Shown here in pieces: positions 62,983 through 64,000 of a stretch of 64,000 nucleotides of DNA. The notes under the pieces were generated by a model. That model did not search any database. It worked only from the letters and a program-made list of their open reading frames with translations, and was not told the origin of the DNA. Position numbers and translations under genes: made by a program. The DNA comes from Christiangramia gaetbulicola (GTDB taxonomy: Bacteria; Bacteroidota; Bacteroidia; Flavobacteriales; Flavobacteriaceae): contig NZ_QBKQ01000001.1 in the NCBI RefSeq assembly GCF_003054225.1, forward strand, positions 1,116,001 through 1,180,000. The letters run 5' to 3'. The stretch's first letter is position 1. Every line of letters starts with the position of its first letter.

Positions 62983-64000
62983 GTGAGAAAAAAATTACTC
63001 CTCAATTCCGCATTATTTGCGGGATTAACCCTTTTTACTTTCCACACAAATGCTCAGGAATCTGACAAGGAGGTAAAAAAACGTATCAATGACGAGAAGG
63101 GGAAGCCCACCCTTATCGTATTTAAAGAAAATTCCAGCTACAAAGCAAGTGATAACCGAAAGCTGTTTAAGGAACAGTTGAAGCTAAACGACCATTCGAA
63201 CTTCAAAAAAATAAAATCGGAGCGGGATAACGCAGGCTTTAAACATGACAAATTCCAGTTATTCTACAAAGACCTTAAAGTAGAATTCGCAACCTATACC
63301 ATTCATTCGGCTGGAGAGGATCTGCGATCTATGAGCGGTGAATACTACAATGTTGAAGATGTGGATGTCACCCCAAAGATCTCTGCACAGGTAGCTTTTA
63401 GAAAAGCTGTTCAGCATATAGGAGCGCAATCCTATCTATGGGAAGATCCTGCCAGTGCCGCTAAAATAGGTTACAGCAAACCTGAAGGCGAACTGGTACT
63501 GTTACCTACCATGGAATTTGAAGCGGTAAACGAAAAGAGTTTTAAAGAAGAGGTTCGCTTAGCTTACAAATTTGATATCTACGCGACAGCACCGGTAAGT
63601 CGTGGTAATCTTTATATCGACGCTAAAAACGGTAGAGCTTTATTATACGATGCCGTTATAAAGCATGCCGGTAAGTTTAGTCATGCTAAATCTGGTAATG
63701 CAGCAACATCTAAAAGATCGATGCTGGAAGATGCCATGTTTGCAACAGGAACTGCAGCTACAAGGTATAGCGGGTCCAAAAGTATTCAAACCTCTGTAAG
63801 CGGATCTTCTTATATACTTTCTGATGTGACCAGGGGTAACGGTATACAAACCTATGATATGAATACCGGGACTAATTACAGCAACGCGGTTAACTTCACC
63901 GATAATGATAATAACTGGACAGCAGCAGAGCATAATAATGCCGCAAAAGATAATGGCGCATTAGATGCACATTGGGGTGCAGAAAAGACCTATGATTATT
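62983..64000 (+). CDS. M4-family (thermolysin-like) metallopeptidase, 3' part beyond the window
   Basis: Secreted neutral metalloprotease, cut by the right edge after 339 codons. The start is GTG at 62983. A signal peptide (about 1-24, ending TNAQ) is followed by an FTP/PepSY-like propeptide (about 30-210) and the beginning of the M4 catalytic domain, with YDMNTGTNYSNAV and LDAHWGAEKTYDY, which match the segment of thermolysin-like enzymes before the HExxH helix. The active-site motif and any type IX sorting tail lie outside. The family is clear from these segments. Confidence 0.9.
   Translation, partial: MRKKLLLNSALFAGLTLFTFHTNAQESDKEVKKRINDEKGKPTLIVFKENSSYKASDNRKLFKEQLKLNDHSNFKKIKSERDNAGFKHDKFQLFYKDLKVEFATYTIHSAGEDLRSMSGEYYNVEDVDVTPKISAQVAFRKAVQHIGAQSYLWEDPASAAKIGYSKPEGELVLLPTMEFEAVNEKSFKEEVRLAYKFDIYATAPVSRGNLYIDAKNGRALLYDAVIKHAGKFSHAKSGNAATSKRSMLEDAMFATGTAATRYSGSKSIQTSVSGSSYILSDVTRGNGIQTYDMNTGTNYSNAVNFTDNDNNWTAAEHNNAAKDNGALDAHWGAEKTYDY

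Noticed and set aside
1-64000. CRISPR array, prophage, insertion sequence, integron, rRNA or tRNA genes
   Set aside because: No spaced direct repeats, transposase, integrase, phage protein, or tRNA-like cloverleaf was seen in the intergenic spaces.

Overview
The window reads as ordinary chromosome of a member of the Bacteroidota, class Flavobacteriia, most like Gramella/Christiangramia or a close marine relative. The evidence is the AT-rich composition, gliding and type IX secretion genes (gldH, porW/sprE), many protein families confined to Bacteroidota, repeated promoter-like sites of the Bacteroidota type (TTG, about 18 bases, TAnnTTTG), and an F-type ATP synthase operon lacking the beta and epsilon genes. 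I see no prophage, insertion sequence, CRISPR array, rRNA or tRNA. All names come from recognising motifs and families by eye; no database search was run.

Layout. 1-7.6 kb: gltX (cut by the left edge), a large DUF4175-type membrane coiled-coil protein, ybeY, mnmG and a methyltransferase; mnmG is bracketed by two identical 16-base perfect palindromes that match the ParB-binding site parS. 7.7-15.2 kb: an OmpH/Skp-like chaperone, DoxX, holB, pgk, a LysM lytic transglycosylase, a DUF4837 lipoprotein, tatA and an M23 peptidase. 15.2-22.8 kb: a GH3-like adenylating enzyme, a DUF6909 protein with a nucleoside-phosphorylase-like C-terminus, then a surface-sugar block (rfbC, rfbD, UDP-xylose synthase, GT2, CapK-like ligase). 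22.9-30.7 kb: purD, small and multi-pass membrane proteins, DUF4254 plus a heptosyltransferase-like GT9, a PaaE-like reductase, and an ABC exporter pair. 30.7-39.5 kb: porW/sprE, a bactofilin and the atp operon atpZ-(4-TM protein)-atpBEFHAG. 39.6-49.3 kb: a lipoprotein, flippase, dut, sugar nucleotidyltransferase, TPR protein, DUF4292, EnvC-like activator, two surface proteins, a thioesterase and an HU-CCDC81/SPOR trans-membrane protein. 49.3-55.9 kb: dprA, trpS, an acyltransferase, a lipoprotein-ECF sigma-transmembrane barrel operon, and recA. 56-64 kb: trhO, ricT, gldH, PBP1A, a two-subunit CoA-transferase and the front of an M4 metallopeptidase.

How it fits together. Much of the window serves the cell envelope: peptidoglycan synthesis and cleavage (PBP1A, MltD-like, M23, EnvC-like, SPOR), lipoprotein and barrel traffic, surface sugars, T9SS/gliding and Tat export. 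It is interleaved with housekeeping genes for translation, DNA repair and uptake, and energy. The points most worth following are the parS pair at mnmG, the HU-domain/SPOR protein that could tie DNA to the septal wall, the sigma factor whose partner joins an inner-membrane segment to a beta-barrel, the nested inverted repeats inside the atp operon, and the DUF6909/GH3 pair.
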